From: Microbacterium sp. TNHR37B
GTDB lineage: Bacteria > Actinomycetota > Actinomycetes > Actinomycetales > Microbacteriaceae
Length of the DNA stretch: 64,000 nt
Assembly (NCBI RefSeq): GCF_001620065.1
Contig: NZ_LQGV01000001.1
Coordinates: 558,001-622,000 of the forward strand
Reading direction: 5' to 3'
Under the pieces are notes generated by a model. It saw only the letters and a list, made by a program, of their open reading frames with translations. It was not told the DNA's origin and did not search any database. This document shows, in pieces, positions 25,485 to 33,748 of the stretch; position 1 is the stretch's first letter; the number at the start of each line of letters is the position of its first letter. Both the position numbers and the translations under genes were made by a program.

Positions 25485-26903
25485 CTACACGAGGGTCGCC
25501 AGGTCGTCGGGTACGCCCCGCGGCGCTGCCGCCTTCACCAGCGGCCAGATGTCGGCAATCTGATCGATGCCGCGTCGCAGCAACTGCGGTGATGCGGTGA
25601 AGGGGATGCGTAGGTTGCTCTCGTGCGTGCCCTCCGGGGCGAACCGCGAACCCGAGGACAAATGGACACCCCGAGGACGGAGTGCCATGACAAGCCCTGC
25701 GCTGAGTGGCGCATCCAGCCGCACCCAGAGGGACACTCCGCCCTGGACCTCCGGGATCCCCCACTCCGGCAGTCGCGTCGCAAGAGCGTCCCTCAGGGCG
25801 GCGTGACCCTCGGCGAGCAGTGCGGCACGCTGCGAGAGGATCTCCGGCATGCGCTGCAGAAGCCGGACGGCAACTGCCTGTTCGAACTCCGGCGTTCCGA
25901 GTTCGCGGGATGGGCGGGATGCGACGAGACGGCGGATGACGTGCGGCTGTGCGCGAATCCATCCGATGCGCAGACCGCCCCAGACCGTTTTCCCCAACGA
26001 GCCGATCCGGAGTGCGGGCACGCCGACGAGCGCCGGATCCGGCATGGCACTCTCGTCGAGCGTCAGCTCCGCCGTCGTCTCATCGAGCACGAGCATGCAT
26101 CCCGACTCGGCTGCCGCGCGGGCGACGACGTCCTGTTCTTCGCGGGTCATCGATCGGCCCGTCGGGTTCTGAAAGGTCGGCATCAGGTAGGCCAACGTCG
26201 GCGCCGTTCGAGAGAAGACCTGCTCGGCGCGCTCGAGATCCCAACCGGCCGACGCCGACACCGGAATGCTGACCAGACGCGCGTCCGCGTTGCGGAATGC
26301 CTCGGCGGCGTGCGGGTAGGTGGGCGTCTCGATGACGATCCGATCGCCCCGGCGCACGAGAGCACTCGCCACGAGATGGATCGCACTTTGCGCACCTGTC
26401 GTGACCAGGATCTCTTCCGGCCGGGTGGGGAGGCCTCGTTGGTCGTAACGGGCAGCGATCGCTCGACGCAGCTCCCGCGAGCCGACGATGTCGTACCCCG
26501 GCCGGGAGAGGAGCGAGGCCGCTTCGGAGGCGGCTTCGGTCAGCGTTCCGGCGAGCCCGGGCCACGCCGCGGGGCTCGCCTGTGTCAAGTCGATCTCGTC
26601 GGCGGCGCGTACCGGCGGCGCCGACTCGCGGTGCCGGGCAGGGAGAGTGACGCTGCCCGATCCCCGCAGGCTCTCGATGTGCCCCGTCTCACGCAGGCTT
26701 CGGTAGGCGGCCGCCACCGTGGTCCGGCTGAGCCCCAGGGCGGCGGCGAGCTCTCGCTCTGCCGGAAGCGCGGTCCGCGGTGCAAGACGATTGTCCAGAC
26801 ACAGCAGGCGGATGGCGTCCGCGAGCGCTTCGTAGGCCGGGTCACGCGTCCGCCACCCCCCGAGTGCGCGCTGGAGGCTTCGAGCAGTGACTCGCGAATG
26901 CAT
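25485..26903 (-). CDS. MocR-type GntR/aminotransferase-fold regulator (YczR-like)
   Basis: 472-aa MocR regulator. A GntR-type winged helix is at 20-90 (AERELAAALGLSRTTVAAAYRSLRETGHIE), and a fold-type I PLP aminotransferase domain is fused to it. The PLP lysine is K305 (SLGKTVWGG), with supporting residues in FQNPTGR and VLDETTAE. Such proteins sense PLP or a PLP adduct and control a neighbouring gene. It is divergent from the yczE-like gene, the arrangement known for Bacillus yczR-yczE. TATCGT at 26910-26915, 6 nt before the ATG, suggests a leaderless transcript. Confidence 0.92.
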   Translation of the reverse strand: MHSRVTARSLQRALGGWRTRDPAYEALADAIRLLCLDNRLAPRTALPAERELAAALGLSRTTVAAAYRSLRETGHIESLRGSGSVTLPARHRESAPPVRAADEIDLTQASPAAWPGLAGTLTEAASEAASLLSRPGYDIVGSRELRRAIAARYDQRGLPTRPEEILVTTGAQSAIHLVASALVRRGDRIVIETPTYPHAAEAFRNADARLVSIPVSASAGWDLERAEQVFSRTAPTLAYLMPTFQNPTGRSMTREEQDVVARAAAESGCMLVLDETTAELTLDESAMPDPALVGVPALRIGSLGKTVWGGLRIGWIRAQPHVIRRLVASRPSRELGTPEFEQAVAVRLLQRMPEILSQRAALLAEGHAALRDALATRLPEWGIPEVQGGVSLWVRLDAPLSAGLVMALRPRGVHLSSGSRFAPEGTHESNLRIPFTASPQLLRRGIDQIADIWPLVKAAAPRGVPDDLATLV

Positions 26904-26920
26904 GTGGCCACGATAGTGGA

Positions 26921-26945
26921 ATTGGACTGTGTCGAGACGTCCAAT
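26921..26945. promoter_or_regulatory. inverted repeat between mocR and yczE, putative MocR operator
   Basis: ATTGGAC and GTCCAAT are perfect 7-bp arms 11 bp apart, starting 18 bp upstream of the mocR start codon. A further TGGA half-site (26917-26920) precedes them as a direct repeat. The mocR -10 box lies right beside it. GGAC/GTCC-type repeats fit what is known of MocR/YczR binding sites, so this is the best candidate for control of yczE and autoregulation. Confidence 0.65.
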
Positions 26946-26964
26946 CCTGGGGTTGAATGATCAC

Positions 26965-27591
26965 GTGGCTCTCCGTCTTCTCCAACTCCTCGTCGGACTC
27001 GTGCTCTTCGGCGCGGGGTGCGCGGTCATGGTCCAAGCCGGAATCGGCCTCGACCCGTGGACCGTGTTCGCTCAGGGCCTCTCGCGCCAGACGGGAGTCG
27101 GGATCGGGTGGGTGACCAACCTGGTGGGATTCCTTGTCCTGCTTCTGTGGATCCCGCTCCGGCAACGGCCAGGGATCGGCACGATCGCCAACATCCTGCT
27201 CGTGGGAACGAGCATGCAGCTCACCCTGTGGGTCCTGCCCAGCGTCCAGGGGTTTCTCCTCCAGGTCTTGGTGTTCCTCGCGGGAACGGCACTGGTCGCG
27301 GTGGCCTCTGGCCTCTACATCGGAGCCCGCTTCGGGCCCGGCCCCCGCGACGGCCTCATGACCGGCATGCACGAACGATTCGGGTGGCCGATCTGGACGG
27401 CGCGGCTGACTGTCGAGGCGACCGTGCTGCTATTGGGATGGCTTCTCGGCGGGACCGTCGGTCTCGGCACCGTTCTGTTCGCTGTCCTCATCGGACCGCT
27501 CGTCCACGTCACGCTCCCCTGGTTCGATACGCGAACGCGCGCGTCGCGGTCGCGTATCGGACGGCGGACAGCCCCTGCACCCGGAGCCTGA
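26965..27591 (+). CDS. YczE-like integral membrane protein
   Basis: About 208-aa membrane protein of the YczE/YyaS/YitT group with five or six hydrophobic segments: LLQLLVGLVLFGAGCAVMVQAGIGLDPW is the family start, and GLYIGARFGPGPRDGLMTGM a conserved loop. Molecular function is unknown. The start is uncertain: GTG 26965 aligns best with the family, while TTG 26953 and GTG 26929 (inside the operator) are also in frame and none has a ribosome site. It is probably controlled by the divergent MocR regulator. The C-terminus is basic. Confidence 0.85.
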   Translation: MALRLLQLLVGLVLFGAGCAVMVQAGIGLDPWTVFAQGLSRQTGVGIGWVTNLVGFLVLLLWIPLRQRPGIGTIANILLVGTSMQLTLWVLPSVQGFLLQVLVFLAGTALVAVASGLYIGARFGPGPRDGLMTGMHERFGWPIWTARLTVEATVLLLGWLLGGTVGLGTVLFAVLIGPLVHVTLPWFDTRTRASRSRIGRRTAPAPGA

Positions 27592-27600
27592 CCTCGCGCG

Positions 27601-27813
27601 TCAGTGCTCGCCGAACCGAGGCCAGTCCGATCCCGGGGCTAGATGGGCGTGAAGAGCGCTCTTCGCGATCTCCATCGTCGGATAGCTGCCCAGTTCGGCG
27701 GAGGCTCCGGCCATCGCTACGGTGTAGCTCTCCTCGGCGGCGCGGATCGTGCCCACGACCCGGCCGTCGGCACCGTAGGCGATCCAGACCCGAGTCCGTG
27801 TGGTTGTCGTCAT
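27601..27813 (-). CDS. 70-aa orphan protein related to the product at 25164
   Basis: Small protein MTTTTRTRVWIAYGADGRVVG and on, ending in SDWPRFGEH. GGAAGGAG lies just before the ATG. Its GRVVGTIRAAEES and ELGSYPTMEIAKSAL segments match GRVLGHIQARGES and DLGEFWTLREAVDCV of the 93-aa protein 2 kb away, so both seem to share one small alpha/beta domain. Function is unknown. It is convergent with yczE (9 nt apart) and lies downstream of tRNA-Arg on the same strand. Confidence 0.8.
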   Translation of the reverse strand: MTTTTRTRVWIAYGADGRVVGTIRAAEESYTVAMAGASAELGSYPTMEIAKSALHAHLAPGSDWPRFGEH

Positions 27814-27887
27814 CGTCGACTCCTTCCCAAATCCGACCGTACGCTGCCGACGTGCGTCGCACCATGGGGTCGTCGGGGAGGTCACGG

Positions 27888-27959
27888 CGCCCCCGGCAGG
27901 ATTCGAACCTGCGACCAACGGATTAGAAAGCCGATGCTCTTCCTCTGAGCTACGGAGGC
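27888..27959 (-). tRNA. tRNA-Arg (anticodon TCT)
   Basis: 72-nt cloverleaf: acceptor GCCTCCG / CGGGGGC with one T-G wobble, D-arm TAGCTCAGAGGAAGAGC, anticodon loop TTTCTAA and T-arm AGGTTCGAATCCT. The 3' CCA is not encoded. No duplicated 3' end is visible nearby, so there is no sign of an integrated element. Confidence 0.94.
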
Positions 27960-28065
27960 TGAACCTCCAGATTACTGAATCGCGCAACCGGAGAGAGCGC
28001 ACAAGCGGACCGCGCGGGTGGAGACCGCGCGCCGGTGCGTCCGACCCCCTCGTTAGGATGTCCCC

Positions 28066-28689
28066 ATGGTGGGTGCTGCAGAGAACGACCGTCTCGTCTG
28101 GATCGATTGCGAGATGACGGGACTCGATCTCTCGGTCGATCAGCTCGTCGAGATCGCCGTCGTCGTCACCGACTACGAACTGACCATCCTCGACCCCGGA
28201 TTCCAGGTCGTCATCAAGCCCGACGCCTCGGCGCTCGACAACATGAACGACTTCGTCACCGACATGCATCGCACGTCGGGCCTCCTCGACGAGATCCCGC
28301 ACGGCGTCAGCGTGGCCGAGGCGGAGTTCCAGACGCTCGAGTACATTCAGCGCTTCGTCCCAGAGGGCAAAGCTCCCCTCGCAGGCAACACGATCGGGAC
28401 CGACCGGATGTTCCTCGCCAGGTACATGCCGCGGGTGGATCGCTGGCTGCACTACCGGAACGTCGATGTGTCGAGCATCAAGGAACTCTCGCGCCGGTGG
28501 TACCCCCGCGCGTACTTCCACGCCCCGGGGAAGGACGGCGGGCATCGCGCTCTCGCGGACATCCGCGAGTCGATCCGCGAGCTCGCCTACTACCGGCAAG
28601 TGGTCTTCGTCGCCCCTCCCGGGCCCACGAGCGACGAGGCACGCGACGCCGCGACTGCCCTCGTGTCGTCGTTCGGGTCCACCCTGTAA
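28066..28689 (+). CDS. orn: Oligoribonuclease
   Basis: 207-aa DEDDh 3'-5' exoribonuclease that degrades short RNA oligonucleotides. ExoI motif is WIDCEMTGL (D14, E16), the middle motif is GNTIGTDRMFLARYMP, and the catalytic His and last Asp are in GGHRALADIRESI. The length is slightly above E. coli Orn. TAGGAT at 28054-28059 is 6 nt before the ATG, giving a probable leaderless message. It sits between tRNA-Arg (minus) and tRNA-His (plus); the latter begins 35 nt after its stop. Confidence 0.97.
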   Translation: MVGAAENDRLVWIDCEMTGLDLSVDQLVEIAVVVTDYELTILDPGFQVVIKPDASALDNMNDFVTDMHRTSGLLDEIPHGVSVAEAEFQTLEYIQRFVPEGKAPLAGNTIGTDRMFLARYMPRVDRWLHYRNVDVSSIKELSRRWYPRAYFHAPGKDGGHRALADIRESIRELAYYRQVVFVAPPGPTSDEARDAATALVSSFGSTL

Positions 28690-28724
28690 TACAATCGTGT
28701 GGTTGCCCGCTCACACGGGCGCAT

Positions 28725-28801
28725 GGTGGGTATAGCTCAGTTGGTAGAGCACCTGGTTGTGGTCCAGGGGGTCGCGGGTTCAAGTCCCGTTACTCACCCC
28801 A
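28725..28801 (+). tRNA. tRNA-His (anticodon GTG)
   Basis: Acceptor GTGGGTA pairs with TACTCAC, with the extra 5' G(-1) at 28725 opposite discriminator C 28798, as required for tRNA-His. Anticodon loop is TTGTGGT and T-arm GGGTTCAAGTCCC. CCA is encoded. Confidence 0.95.
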
Positions 28802-28814
28802 TGTCTTCGCTGCA

Positions 28815-28838
28815 CGATCTGCTGTACCCGGCAGATCG
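28815..28838 (+). terminator. hairpin after tRNA-His
   Basis: Perfect 8-bp stem CGATCTGC / GCAGATCG with an 8-nt loop, 14 nt after the tRNA-His CCA. There is no strong T-run. It probably ends the tRNA transcript. Confidence 0.55.
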
Positions 28839-28881
28839 TCGATGCGGTCACGGGTAGGCTTTCCCGAGTGGGGTGCAGGCC

Positions 28882-29232
28882 ATGATCGAGATGGACGAGA
28901 CGGACTTCGAGTCCCTCGTTGCGGAAGAGCTCGATCAGCTTCCTCACGAGATGACAGCCGGTCTGGATAACGTCATCTTCGTGGTCGAGGATCGCCCCGA
29001 GGACGGCTCCCTCGATCTCTTCGGTCTCTACGACGGGCTCGCCCTGACCGAGCGCGACCGGTACGGGCTCGGTGAGCTGCCGGATCGCATCATCGTGTAT
29101 CGCGAGCCGCATCTCGATGCCTGCGACGACGTGGATCAGCTGCGTGATGAAGTCCACACCACGCTCGTCCACGAGATCGCCCACTTCTACGGCATCGATG
29201 ACGCGCGCCTGCACGAGCTGGGTTGGGCATGA
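28882..29232 (+). CDS. small zincin-like metallopeptidase family protein
   Basis: 116-aa protein with a C-terminal HEIAHFYGIDD, the HExxHxxGxxD metzincin-like zinc site, and the typical GLYDGLALTERDRYG and PDRIIVYREP strands of the small bacterial metallopeptidase family. Substrate and activity are unproven. ATG 28882 is chosen from the family N-terminus; GTG 28873 and ATG 28891 are also in frame. The stop overlaps the clpS ATG (ATGA), so it is coupled to the N-end-rule adaptor. Confidence 0.86.
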   Translation: MIEMDETDFESLVAEELDQLPHEMTAGLDNVIFVVEDRPEDGSLDLFGLYDGLALTERDRYGLGELPDRIIVYREPHLDACDDVDQLRDEVHTTLVHEIAHFYGIDDARLHELGWA

Positions 29233-29513
29233 CACTGCCGCTCGAAGACGTGCGCCTGGACGCCGACACGACGGCCTCGCCGCCCTGGCAGACGGTCGTG
29301 TGGAATGACCCCGTCAACCTCATGAGCTACGTGACGCATGTCTTCCGGGAGTACTTCGGCTACTCGCGCGACCACGCCGAGAGCCTGATGCTCGCTGTGC
29401 ACCACGATGGGCACGCCGTCGTGGCCGAAGGCGCGCGTGAGCAAATGGAACTGCACACCCAGGCGATGCACGACTACGGGCTCTGGGCGACCGTTCGAAA
29501 GGCACCCTCGTGA
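29229..29513 (+). CDS. clpS: ATP-dependent Clp protease adaptor ClpS
   Basis: 94-aa ClpS, which delivers N-degron substrates to the ClpC or ClpA unfoldase. WQTVVWNDPVNLMSYVTHVFREYFGYS holds the substrate-pocket DP-NLM motif, and VHHDGHAVVAEGAREQMELH the Clp-binding helix. It overlaps the metallopeptidase stop by 4 nt and the DUF2017 start by 4 nt, forming one tight operon. Confidence 0.96.
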   Translation: MTLPLEDVRLDADTTASPPWQTVVWNDPVNLMSYVTHVFREYFGYSRDHAESLMLAVHHDGHAVVAEGAREQMELHTQAMHDYGLWATVRKAPS

Positions 29514-29998
29514 CCGGCCAGACCCTCCTCATCGATCTCGCCGCGTTGGAGATCGCCCACCTGCGCGATCTCCTCGACCAGTTCGCGGCGTTGCTCGAAG
29601 CTCAGACCGAACCCGTCACGCCGGATGACCCGGCCATCGCACGACTCGTCCCCGACGCCTACGCAGAGGACCGCCACGCCGCGCGAGAGTTCCGCTCACT
29701 CACCCAGAGCGATCTGCTGGCGCGGCGCATCGACGACGCGCGGCTCATGTCGGCTTCCCTCGCCGCCGCCGTGGGAGGCGATGCATCTGGCGCGGCGCCC
29801 GACAGTGCCGTGCTCGTCACTCTCGACGCCGATGCCGCCGCTGCCTGGCTGCGCACTCTCGCTGCTCTTCGACTCGTGCTGGCGTCGCGTCTGGGAATCA
29901 CCGAGGAGGCGGACGGGGATGTGGAGGATCCCCTCTACGGGGTATACGAGTGGCTGGGATTCCGCCTCGACAGTCTGCTCAGTGCTCTGGAGGCGTGA
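29510..29998 (+). CDS. DUF2017 family protein
   Basis: 162-aa mostly helical acidic protein. It matches the DUF2017 family, which in actinobacteria follows clpS: LRDLLDQFAALLE, a central RLVPDAYAEDRHAAREFRSLT and a C-terminal WLRTLAALRLVLASRLGI. Function is unknown; the conserved link with clpS suggests a role around Clp proteolysis. GTG start overlaps the clpS stop. It is convergent with the kinase gene at 30005. Confidence 0.88.
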   Translation: MTGQTLLIDLAALEIAHLRDLLDQFAALLEAQTEPVTPDDPAIARLVPDAYAEDRHAAREFRSLTQSDLLARRIDDARLMSASLAAAVGGDASGAAPDSAVLVTLDADAAAAWLRTLAALRLVLASRLGITEEADGDVEDPLYGVYEWLGFRLDSLLSALEA

Positions 29999-30004
29999 CC
30001 AGCG

Positions 30005-30562
30005 TCACGGAACGCGGACGGTCACGGTGGCGAGCTGGTCTGGTCGGTGGGCCGCCAGATGGGCCTCTTCCTGAGCCGCCCACCGATTCCAGTGGGGACG
30101 ATAGGTGTCACCGTCTCGATCGAGGGCACGTTGCTTGCGACTGCGCGGCGGCGAGTCGATCCACACCGACACGTCCGCGAGAGCCGCCGACCTCGGGGTG
30201 AGGATGCCCGAGCCCTCCACGATCAGGGGCGAATGCGGATCGACGTCGTGAGGTTCCGCTGCTTCGCCCCGCAGCCAGTCCCACCGCACCCACCGACCGG
30301 CGCGACCGAGCGACCTCGGTTCGAGCACTCCCTCGATGACCGCGTCCGCGCCTGCGCGGAGACCATCCCACCCCGGATAGACGCTGTCGAGACCCAGGAC
30401 CTCCGCCTCGAGAAGCCGTGCGACTATCGCCGCCAGCGTGCTCTTCCCTGCGCCAGACCGCCCGTCGATCACCACGACAGGGCGCGAGAGTTCTCCCACC
30501 AGGAGTGCGACGCTCTCGGCGGCGTCGCGGAGCGTGCGCTCGATCTCAGCGTTTGAGGGCAC
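30005..30562 (-). CDS. P-loop nucleoside/uridine kinase-like protein
   Basis: 185-aa P-loop NTPase with Walker A GRSGAGKST at 34-42, a DSVYPGWDGL segment typical of uridine kinase-like actinobacterial proteins, and VWIDSPPRSRKQRALDRDGDTYRPHWNRWAAQEEAHLA forming a lid-type helix. It probably phosphorylates a small molecule; the substrate is unknown. Its start lies inside the upstream GerW-like gene, with a 17-nt overlap in another frame. Confidence 0.85.
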   Translation of the reverse strand: MPSNAEIERTLRDAAESVALLVGELSRPVVVIDGRSGAGKSTLAAIVARLLEAEVLGLDSVYPGWDGLRAGADAVIEGVLEPRSLGRAGRWVRWDWLRGEAAEPHDVDPHSPLIVEGSGILTPRSAALADVSVWIDSPPRSRKQRALDRDGDTYRPHWNRWAAQEEAHLAAHRPDQLATVTVRVP

Positions 30563-30866
30563 GGATGATGCGGCTGAGCGCCCTGCCGGCTACCCAGACG
30601 AACGGGATGCCGACAGCCACGAGCGAGACGAGGTTCGGATCAAACCGAAGGTCGTCTCCCCTGCGGATGTACGCACCGACCGGAATCGCCACCCCGCCGC
30701 CACCACCCCCGCTTCCTCGTTCGGGGTCCTCGCCGGCGCCGAAGCCCGACCAGGAGATCGCCACGGGGATCACCCGCACGCCATCCACATCCTGCTGTTC
30801 GCCATAGACGCTGCGGACACCGAGTGACGCAGACTGCTTACCGAGTTCGAGTGCGAGATTGGGCAT
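30546..30866 (-). CDS. GerW/YtfJ-like protein
   Basis: 106-aa protein. VRSVYGEQQDVDGVRVIPVAISWSGFGAG, then a six-Gly run and VAIPVGAYIRRGDDLRF, match the GerW (spore YtfJ) family. A hydrophobic C-terminal segment (NLVSLVAVGIPFVWVAGRAL) may anchor it in the membrane. The family name comes from Bacillus spore germination, but members are widespread in non-sporulating actinobacteria and the role there is unknown. TACGGT (30873-30878) lies 6 nt before the ATG. It overlaps the kinase gene by 17 nt. Confidence 0.83.
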   Translation of the reverse strand: MPNLALELGKQSASLGVRSVYGEQQDVDGVRVIPVAISWSGFGAGEDPERGSGGGGGGVAIPVGAYIRRGDDLRFDPNLVSLVAVGIPFVWVAGRALSRIIRALKR

Positions 30867-30908
30867 GGCTCCACCGTAGTCGCCGTCACCGCGATGTGAA
30901 GGGGGGTC

Positions 30909-32168
30909 TCACTCGTCGACGGGGAGTCGCGGGTTGGTGGGGAGCGCATTGACGTCGCGCCGGGGACCCAGGGTGCTCGCACGTGTGACGGCAGCACGAC
31001 CGAATCGCGCCCGCGCCCCGTCGAGCGCTTCGTCGACGGCGCGCCACTCCGCATCGTCATCCCAGAGCGGCGTGGGACCGCCGCCAGCCCCCACGAGGCG
31101 CTCCCCCCGCACACCGATCAGTCGAACGGGCTGCGTGAGCGGCAGCTCGTCGAGCAGCGACAAGCCCACCTCCCCGATCCGTTGGCCGACGTTGGTGGGT
31201 TCGGGAAGGGTCAGCGAACGCGACACGGTGGTGAAGTCGGCGTAGCGGAGCTTGAGAGCGATCGTTCGCGCTTCCCACCCCGCGGCGCGAAGACGTGAGG
31301 AGACCCGGTCCGCCAGTCGATGAACCTCGGTGCGCAGCACGACGGGATCGGTGACGTCTTCGAGGAACGTCTCCTCGTGGCCGACACTCTTCTCCACGTG
31401 CGTCACCTCGACCTCACGCGGATCGACTCCCCGAGCCAGGTGCCAGATGCGCTCCCCCATCGCCTTCCCGAGGGCGCGATCCAGGACGGAGCGTGGTGAT
31501 GAGAGAACGTCGGCGACGGTGCGGATGCCTCGGCTCTCGAGCGACTCCGCGGCACGAGGACCGACGCCCCACAGGGCCCGCACGGGTCGCGCCGCTAAGA
31601 ACGCCCCCGTGTCGGGGAGGGAGACGATCAAGAGACCGTCGGGCTTGGAGAGGGTGGAGGCGATCTTCGCGACGTGCTTCGTGGCGGCGACGCCGATGCT
31701 GCACGTGAGCCCCGTCTTCGCGAGAACCCGTGCCCTCAGATCGCGCGCGATCGTGCCGGGACTCCCCCACAGCCGCCGCGCGCCGCTCACGTCGAGGAAG
31801 GCCTCATCGATGGAGAGCGGTTCGACGAGGGGCGTGACCTCGTGGAAGAGCTCCATGACGCTGCGCGAGGCCGCCGCATACCGATCGAAGTGCGGGGTGA
31901 CGACCACGGCATTCGGGCAGAGACGTAGTGCCTGCCCCACCGGCATCGCGGCCCGCACCCCGTAGCGTCGCGCCTCGTAGGAAGCGCTGGAGACCACCCC
32001 CCGCCCTTCGGCACCGCCGATGATCAGCGGCCGCCCCCGAAGCGAAGGGTCGTACAGTACCTCGACCGACGCATAGAAGGCGTCCATGTCGACGTGGAGG
32101 ATTCGGGTTCCCGTGTCGTCGGCACCGTCAGGCGACACGACCCGCCCCGTGCCGTCTCCGCGCCCCAT
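30909..32168 (-). CDS. dinB: DNA polymerase IV
   Basis: 419-aa Y-family translesion polymerase. Catalytic carboxylates are in LHVDMDAFYASVE and LSIDEAFLDVSG. The steric-gate region DAFYASVE, the SIGVAATKHVAKIASTLSKPDG palm motif and a C-terminal little-finger domain are present. The C-terminus lacks a clear QL-LF beta-clamp motif. CAGAAT at 32175-32180, 6 nt before the ATG, suggests a leaderless transcript. I see no SOS box upstream, so damage control is not supported here. Confidence 0.95.
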   Translation of the reverse strand: MGRGDGTGRVVSPDGADDTGTRILHVDMDAFYASVEVLYDPSLRGRPLIIGGAEGRGVVSSASYEARRYGVRAAMPVGQALRLCPNAVVVTPHFDRYAAASRSVMELFHEVTPLVEPLSIDEAFLDVSGARRLWGSPGTIARDLRARVLAKTGLTCSIGVAATKHVAKIASTLSKPDGLLIVSLPDTGAFLAARPVRALWGVGPRAAESLESRGIRTVADVLSSPRSVLDRALGKAMGERIWHLARGVDPREVEVTHVEKSVGHEETFLEDVTDPVVLRTEVHRLADRVSSRLRAAGWEARTIALKLRYADFTTVSRSLTLPEPTNVGQRIGEVGLSLLDELPLTQPVRLIGVRGERLVGAGGGPTPLWDDDAEWRAVDEALDGARARFGRAAVTRASTLGPRRDVNALPTNPRLPVDE

Positions 32169-32194
32169 GTGTCCATTCTGCGACGCGCCACCGA

Positions 32195-32213
32195 CACCGG
32201 CTCGACGCCGGTG
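32195..32213. terminator. hairpin between gatB and dinB
   Basis: Perfect 7-bp stem CACCGGC / GCCGGTG with a 5-nt loop, 21 nt after the gatB stop and just upstream of the dinB -10 box. No T-run. A plausible end of the gatCAB transcript. Confidence 0.5.
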
Positions 32214-32233
32214 ACGGCCGCCTGTGCCCCGCC

Positions 32234-33748
32234 CTAGGCGCTCGCTCGCTCCAGCACCAGCTCGCGCACTCGCGCCGCATCCGCCTGTCCGCGCATCGCC
32301 TTCATGACCGCGCCGATCACAGCACCGGCGGCCTGCACCTTGCCATCGCGGATCTTGGCGAGCACGTCGGGCTGGGCGGCCAACGCCTCGTCGATGGCCG
32401 CGATGAGGGCGCCATCGTCGGAGACCACCGCGAGTCCCCGCGCGTCCACGACCTGCTGCGGCGTGCCCTCGCCGTCGATCACTCCTTCGAGGACCTGGCG
32501 GGCGAGCTTGTCGGTCAGCGTGCCGGCGTCGATGAGTTGCTGGAGCGCCGCGACCGACTCAGGCTCCACCAGTGACGACGGCTCCACGCCACGCGCGTTG
32601 GCGATGCGGGAGATCTCGCCCGTCCACCACTTGCGGGCCGCGCTGGGGGTCGCCCCGGCGGCGACGGTCGCTTCGACCTCGGCGACGAGACCGCCGTTCG
32701 CGACATCCTGGAACTCGAGATCGGTGAACCCCCACTCCGCCTTCAGTCGCCGGCGACGGGCCGCCGGCGCCTCCGGAAGACCCGCCCGCAACTCCTCGAT
32801 CAACGAGGGAGCCGGCACGACGGGCAGGAGATCGGGCTCAGGGAAGTACCGGTAGTCGTCGGCATCGGACTTGGGACGACCGGGCGACGTACGGCCGGTG
32901 TCCTCGTGCCAGTGGCGGGTCTCCTGCACGATCGTGCCGCCGGAGGCGAGGATCGCGGCCTGCCGCTGGATCTCGTAGCGGACGGCACGCTCCACGGAAC
33001 GCATGGAGTTGACGTTCTTCGTCTCGGTGCGAGTGCCGAGCTTCTCCTGCCCGCGCGGGCGCAGCGACACGTTGGCGTCGCATCGCAGGTTTCCCCGCTC
33101 CAGACGCGCTTCGGAGATCCCCAGGGCGAGCACGATGTCGCGGATGGTCGCGACGTAGGCCTTCGCCACCTCCGGCGCCCGGTGCTCGGCTCCGAAGATC
33201 GGTCGGGTGACGATCTCCACGAGGGGAACACCAGCCCGGTTGTAGTCGACCAGCGAGTACTCCGCCCCCTGGATGCGCCCGGTGGCACCACCCATGTGCG
33301 TGAGCTTGCCGGCGTCCTCCTCCATGTGGGCGCGTTCGATGGGCACCGTCATGCGCGTGCCATCGCTGAGCTCGATCTCCACCTCGCCGTCGAACGCGAT
33401 CGGTTCGTCGTACTGCGAGATCTGATAGTTCTTCCCCAGGTCGGGGTAGAAGTAGTTCTTGCGGGCGAAGCGGCTCGACGGAGCGATCGAGCACCCCAGG
33501 GCCAGACCGAGACTGATCGAGTGCCGGACGGCCACCTCGTTGACGACGGGAAGCGCGCCGGGCAGTCCCATGTCGACGGGGGCGACGAGAGTGTTCGGCG
33601 CGGCCCCGTGATGCGACTCGTGCGCGGGGTTACCGGCCGAGGAGAACATCTTCGTCTGCGTGTTGAGCTCGACGTGCACCTCGAAGCCGAGCACGGGCTC
33701 GAACAGCTCCAGTGCTTCGTCGAAGTCCATCAGTGCAGCCTTGGCCAT
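32234..33748 (-). CDS. gatB: Asp-tRNA(Asn)/Glu-tRNA(Gln) amidotransferase subunit B
   Basis: 504-aa GatB, the tRNA-binding kinase subunit that activates Glu/Asp on misacylated t[24 protein letters not shown] and [18 protein letters not shown] are the cradle signatures, and the YqeY-like C-terminal tail ends it. The ATG shares a base with the gatA stop (TGATG). The upstream extension of the open frame lies inside gatA. Its presence implies no separate glutaminyl-tRNA synthetase, as in most actinobacteria. Confidence 0.97.
   Translation of the reverse strand: MAKAALMDFDEALELFEPVLGFEVHVELNTQTKMFSSAGNPAHESHHGAAPNTLVAPVDMGLPGALPVVNEVAVRHSISLGLALGCSIAPSSRFARKNYFYPDLGKNYQISQYDEPIAFDGEVEIELSDGTRMTVPIERAHMEEDAGKLTHMGGATGRIQGAEYSLVDYNRAGVPLVEIVTRPIFGAEHRAPEVAKAYVATIRDIVLALGISEARLERGNLRCDANVSLRPRGQEKLGTRTETKNVNSMRSVERAVRYEIQRQAAILASGGTIVQETRHWHEDTGRTSPGRPKSDADDYRYFPEPDLLPVVPAPSLIEELRAGLPEAPAARRRRLKAEWGFTDLEFQDVANGGLVAEVEATVAAGATPSAARKWWTGEISRIANARGVEPSSLVEPESVAALQQLIDAGTLTDKLARQVLEGVIDGEGTPQQVVDARGLAVVSDDGALIAAIDEALAAQPDVLAKIRDGKVQAAGAVIGAVMKAMRGQADAARVRELVLERASA

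Noticed and set aside
27888..28801. tRNA-Arg and tRNA-His as attachment sites of an integrated element
   Set aside because: Only orn lies between them, I noticed no duplicated tRNA 3' end nearby, and no phage-type integrase is near. xerC at 59901 is the housekeeping recombinase.
30909..32233. SOS control of dinB
   Set aside because: I looked for TCGAAC/GTTCGA half-sites in the 65 bp upstream and found none; the -10 box directly abuts the start.
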